Of a stretch of 9,068 nucleotides of DNA, positions 7,794 to 9,068 are shown one piece after another; positions within the stretch are counted from its first letter, which is position 1; every line of letters starts with the position of its first letter. The notes beneath the pieces are model-generated. The model ran no database searches. It was given only the letters and a program-made list of their open reading frames with translations, and was not told the origin of the DNA. The position numbers were made by a program, and so were the translations under genes. Source of the DNA: DASTHS01 sp035718085 (lineage in GTDB: Bacteria > Actinomycetota > Acidimicrobiia > Acidimicrobiales > Palsa-688); the NCBI GenBank assembly GCA_035718085.1, contig DASTHS010000013.1, forward strand, positions 1-9,068. The letters run 5' to 3'.

Positions 7794-7830
7794 CCGCACG
7801 AGCCGCCGCCGCACCCCTCGGTCGCCCCCA

Positions 7831-7860
7831 TTGACGGCCGGGCGGGCCCTTCGTTACGCT
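7831..7860 (+). promoter_or_regulatory. Probable primary-sigma promoter of the redoxin unit
   Basis: A -35 element TTGACG (7831-7836) and a -10 element TACGCT (7855-7860, matching TAnnnT) are separated by 18 bases. Transcription would start near 7867. The site lies 37 bases after the phosphatase stop, in a gap preceding the redoxin gene on the same strand, and implies a leader of about 150 bases. No clear terminator was seen between 7794 and 7830. Confidence 0.55.
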
Positions 7861-7869
7861 CCCGCCAGC

Positions 7870-7950
7870 CACGGCATCGGGGGGTGCCGTGCCGTCGGAC
7901 CCGGGGGGTGCCGCCGGCCGCTCAGGCGCCAGCCGAGCGCTCGGCACCCC
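7870..7950 (+). other. Structured leader with direct repeat and competing inverted repeats
   Basis: CGGGGGGTGCCG occurs exactly at 7878-7889 and 7902-7913. CGGCACCCC at 7942-7950 is the exact reverse complement of the last 9 bases of each copy, so it could pair with either one but not both. Two local hairpins compete: ACGGCA (7871-7876) with TGCCGT (7885-7890), extended by one C-G pair around a loop of TCGGGGGG; and a perfect 14-bp palindrome GCCGAGCGCTCGGC (7932-7945). The layout resembles an attenuator or regulatory leader, but I match it to no known riboswitch. The direct repeat might instead be a DNA site for a regulator just after the transcription start. In such GC-rich DNA some pairing is expected by chance. 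Confidence 0.4.
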
Positions 7951-7996
7951 ACGGTTCGCGGAGCCCGCCGCGCCGGTGGCCGCCCCCGACGGCCGC

Positions 7997-8002
7997 TAGG
8001 GT
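7997..8002 (+). promoter_or_regulatory. Possible second -10 element close to the redoxin start
   Basis: TAGGGT fits the actinobacterial -10 pattern TAnnnT and ends 11 bases before the ATG at 8014. It would give a very short leader or a leaderless transcript, skipping the structured leader. No -35-like sequence is visible 16-19 bases upstream, so this is weak. Confidence 0.25.
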
Positions 8003-8013
8003 CGGTGGCCGAG

Positions 8014-8844
8014 ATGGTGGCGGTCGAGGTCGTGACCCTGGTGGCGGTGGCGCTGCTCGGGGTGCTGGTGGTGGGCCTGCTGCGCTCGAACGCGGAGCTG
8101 CACCGGGCGTTCCACAGCCTCGGCGTCGACCTCGGCACCGACACCCCGGCCGGCGACCGGGAGGCGTCGCGGGCCACGCCGATCTCCCTCACCCCCCGCC
8201 CGACCCCGGCCCGCCCCGACGCCGGTGACGTGCCCGACCTGGTCGGCACCACCCCGGGCGGTGACGGCGTGGGCCTCGCCGTCGGTGGCGCCCGCCACGA
8301 CACGCTGATCGCATTCCTGACCACCGGGTGCAGCACCTGCAAGGCCTTCTGGCAGGTGATCGGCGCCGGACCGGCCGAGGTCCCCGGCGGCGCCCGGCTG
8401 GTCGTGGTCACCCGCGGCGCCGAGGCCGAGTCGCCGGCCGCGGTGGCCGCCCTGGCCGGGGCCACCCCGGTGGTGATGAGCACCGAGGCGTGGCAGCGCT
8501 ACGACGTGCCGTACGCCCCCTACTTCGTCTACGTCTCCGGTCCCGGGTCGCGGGTGCTGGGCGAGGGGGCGGCGGCCACCTGGGACGCCATGACGACCCT
8601 GATCCGCGGCGCCCTGGCCGACTCCACACCCGCAACGAGCGCCCCCGGGGCCCCGGTGCCGGCGGTGCCGAAGGCAGCGGCCGACGCCGCCCGGGAGGCC
8701 CGCATCGACCGTGACCTGGCCGCCGCCGGCATCCTCCCCGGCGACCCGCGCCTGCACCCGCCCCGGCGGTCCGGCGCCGCCGGCCCCGTGGCCGAGGGGG
8801 CGGGGCGCGCCGCCCCGGCCGAGTTCGGGCCGCCCGCGCCGTGA
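8014..8844 (+). CDS. Membrane-anchored thioredoxin-like protein (MauD/TlpA type)
   Basis: This 276-residue protein has an N-terminal anchor helix at about residues 5-24 (VVTLVAVALLGVLVVGLL) followed by RSNAELHRAFHSLGVDL. That arrangement is familiar from MauD-like redoxins, which keep the redox domain outside the membrane. The thioredoxin fold covers about 90-200: LIAFLTTGCSTCKAFW carries the redox pair C106 and C109, and PYAPYFVYV carries the expected cis-proline at P169. The last 70 or so residues are Ala/Pro-rich and include RIDRDLAAAGILPGDPRL at about 230-247. It probably transfers thiol/disulfide equivalents to an exported client. No methylamine dehydrogenase gene is nearby, so a methylamine role is not implied. 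The ATG start lacks a strong ribosome binding site (AGGG at 7998-8001 is 12 bases away); GTG 8005 would add three residues. The stop overlaps the next small frame by GTGA. Confidence 0.82.
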   Translation: MVAVEVVTLVAVALLGVLVVGLLRSNAELHRAFHSLGVDLGTDTPAGDREASRATPISLTPRPTPARPDAGDVPDLVGTTPGGDGVGLAVGGARHDTLIAFLTTGCSTCKAFWQVIGAGPAEVPGGARLVVVTRGAEAESPAAVAALAGATPVVMSTEAWQRYDVPYAPYFVYVSGPGSRVLGEGAAATWDAMTTLIRGALADSTPATSAPGAPVPAVPKAAADAAREARIDRDLAAAGILPGDPRLHPPRRSGAAGPVAEGAGRAAPAEFGPPAP

Positions 8845-8924
8845 CCGTGCTGCCCGCCGCCGCGCTCGCCGTCGCCGTCGCCGTCGCCGCCGTCGCCGGC
8901 TGGCGCGCCACCTGGTCGCCCTGA
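8841..8924 (+). CDS. Possible 27-residue single-helix membrane peptide
   Basis: A GTG overlapping the redoxin stop (GTGA, 8841-8844) opens a 27-codon frame: TVLPAAALAVAVAVAAVAGW, then RATWSP and TGA. The product would be one Ala/Val-rich hydrophobic helix ending in Trp, Arg, Trp, like an anchored micropeptide. Two features suggest it is translated: the same 4-base overlap as nuoM-nuoN, and its stop region TGAGG, which supplies the ribosome binding site of the next gene 7 bases before its ATG. Against this, the frame contains a (GTCGCC)n repeat that makes a hydrophobic Val-Ala run cheaply, and I recognise no family. It may be a coupling frame whose peptide has no function, or a small subunit of the redoxin/membrane-protein pair. 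Confidence 0.45.
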   Translation: MTVLPAAALAVAVAVAAVAGWRATWSP

Positions 8925-8926
8925 GG
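8923..8926 (+). promoter_or_regulatory. Ribosome binding site of the last gene, inside the micropeptide stop
   Basis: GAGG uses the last two bases of the TGA stop at 8922-8924 and lies 7 bases before the ATG at 8934. A ribosome ending the small frame would stop on this site, favouring reinitiation. Confidence 0.5.
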
Positions 8927-8932
8927 CCTGTC

Positions 8933-8948
8933 GATGCTCGCGAGCATC
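8933..8948 (+). repeat. Perfect 16-bp palindrome covering a start codon
   Basis: GATGCTCGCGAGCATC is its own exact reverse complement and contains the ATG at 8934-8936. In mRNA it could form a short stem of about 6 pairs with a 4-base loop, hiding the start codon; in DNA it could be a dyad site. It encodes MLASI in the gene frame. Confidence 0.5.
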
Positions 8949-9068
8949 AGCCCGCTCGGGGAGCGGGCCCGGCACAACCGGTGGTCGGTGACCGTGACGT
9001 GGTACGCGGCGGCGTCGACCGCGGCCGCGGGCGCCGTCGGGCTCGCCCTCGGCGGCGTCGGCGCGCTG
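8934..9068 (+). CDS. N-terminus of a probable membrane protein partnered with the redoxin (partial)
   Basis: The ATG at 8934 opens a frame that runs off the window after 45 codons. The product starts MLASISPLGERARHNRWSVT, a short amphipathic, basic stretch. A hydrophobic Ala/Gly-rich segment (about residues 22-45) follows and looks like a first membrane helix. GAGG 7 bases upstream supports the start. I recall similar MLASI-PLGERGR starts in uncharacterised actinobacterial membrane proteins encoded beside redoxins, but cannot verify it. By context it could be a CcdA/DsbD-like electron carrier feeding the redoxin; this is inference from position only, because the defining residues lie beyond the window. 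Confidence 0.6.
   Translation, partial: MLASISPLGERARHNRWSVTVTWYAAASTAAAGAVGLALGGVGAL

Noticed and set aside
6537..7814. Long open frame on the - strand opposite the phosphatase gene
   Set aside because: It mirrors the coding frame of the GAF and SpoIIE domains, with Gly/His/Arg-rich composition and no recognisable motif.
7258..8013. In-frame upstream extension of the redoxin gene
   Set aside because: It runs through the phosphatase coding region in another frame and through the promoter-bearing gap. The sensible membrane anchor begins at the ATG at 8014.
8871..8897. GTCGCC repeat as a phase-variable microsatellite
   Set aside because: The unit is 6 bases, so copy-number change would not shift the frame, and only about four copies are present. 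It reflects a Val-Ala run in a membrane helix.
1..9068. tRNA, rRNA, CRISPR array, insertion sequence or integration site
   Set aside because: No tRNA-like cloverleaf, spaced repeat array, transposase frame or terminal inverted repeats were seen. Composition is uniform, with no sign of recent transfer.

Overview
The window is very GC-rich, with G or C at nearly every third codon position. GTG starts, 4-base GTGA gene overlaps and the gene content suggest a high-GC actinobacterium. The redoxin with a GCSTC active site followed by a membrane protein starting MLASISPLGER hints at the class Acidimicrobiia. That placement is inference from remembered families, not a search. All genes found are on the + strand.

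Bases 1-5542 are the end of a complex I (NADH-quinone oxidoreductase, nuo) operon: the 3' end of nuoK, then complete nuoL, nuoM and nuoN. The genes are packed with gaps or overlaps of a few bases, as in translationally coupled operons. NuoL, NuoM and NuoN are the three antiporter-like proton-pumping membrane subunits, and NuoK is a small neighbouring channel subunit. The key Glu, Lys and His residues of the proton path are present in all of them, so the module looks functional. Oddities are a His-rich loop in NuoL and a roughly 46-residue N-terminal extension on NuoN.

Bases 5542-5681 separate the nuo operon from the next gene. They hold a perfect 32-bp palindrome starting on the last base of the nuoN stop codon, a perfect 24-bp palindrome sharing 3 bases with it, and a 12-bp direct repeat. 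This is probably the nuo terminator plus a possible operator. Bases 5682-7793 encode a PAS-PAS-GAF-SpoIIE/PP2C phosphatase, a soluble sensor of the RsbU/RsbP type that would act on an anti-sigma-factor antagonist.

Bases 7794-8013 contain a good primary-sigma promoter (TTGACG, 18 bases, TACGCT) and a leader of about 150 bases with an exact 12-bp direct repeat and competing inverted repeats. It precedes a compact unit: a membrane-anchored thioredoxin-like protein (MauD/TlpA type, CSTC), an apparent 27-residue one-helix peptide overlapping it by GTGA, and the start of a probable membrane protein whose ribosome binding site lies in the peptide's stop codon and whose start codon lies in a perfect 16-bp palindrome. 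This redox unit and its leader are the least explained and most interesting part of the window. Its last gene runs off the right edge.
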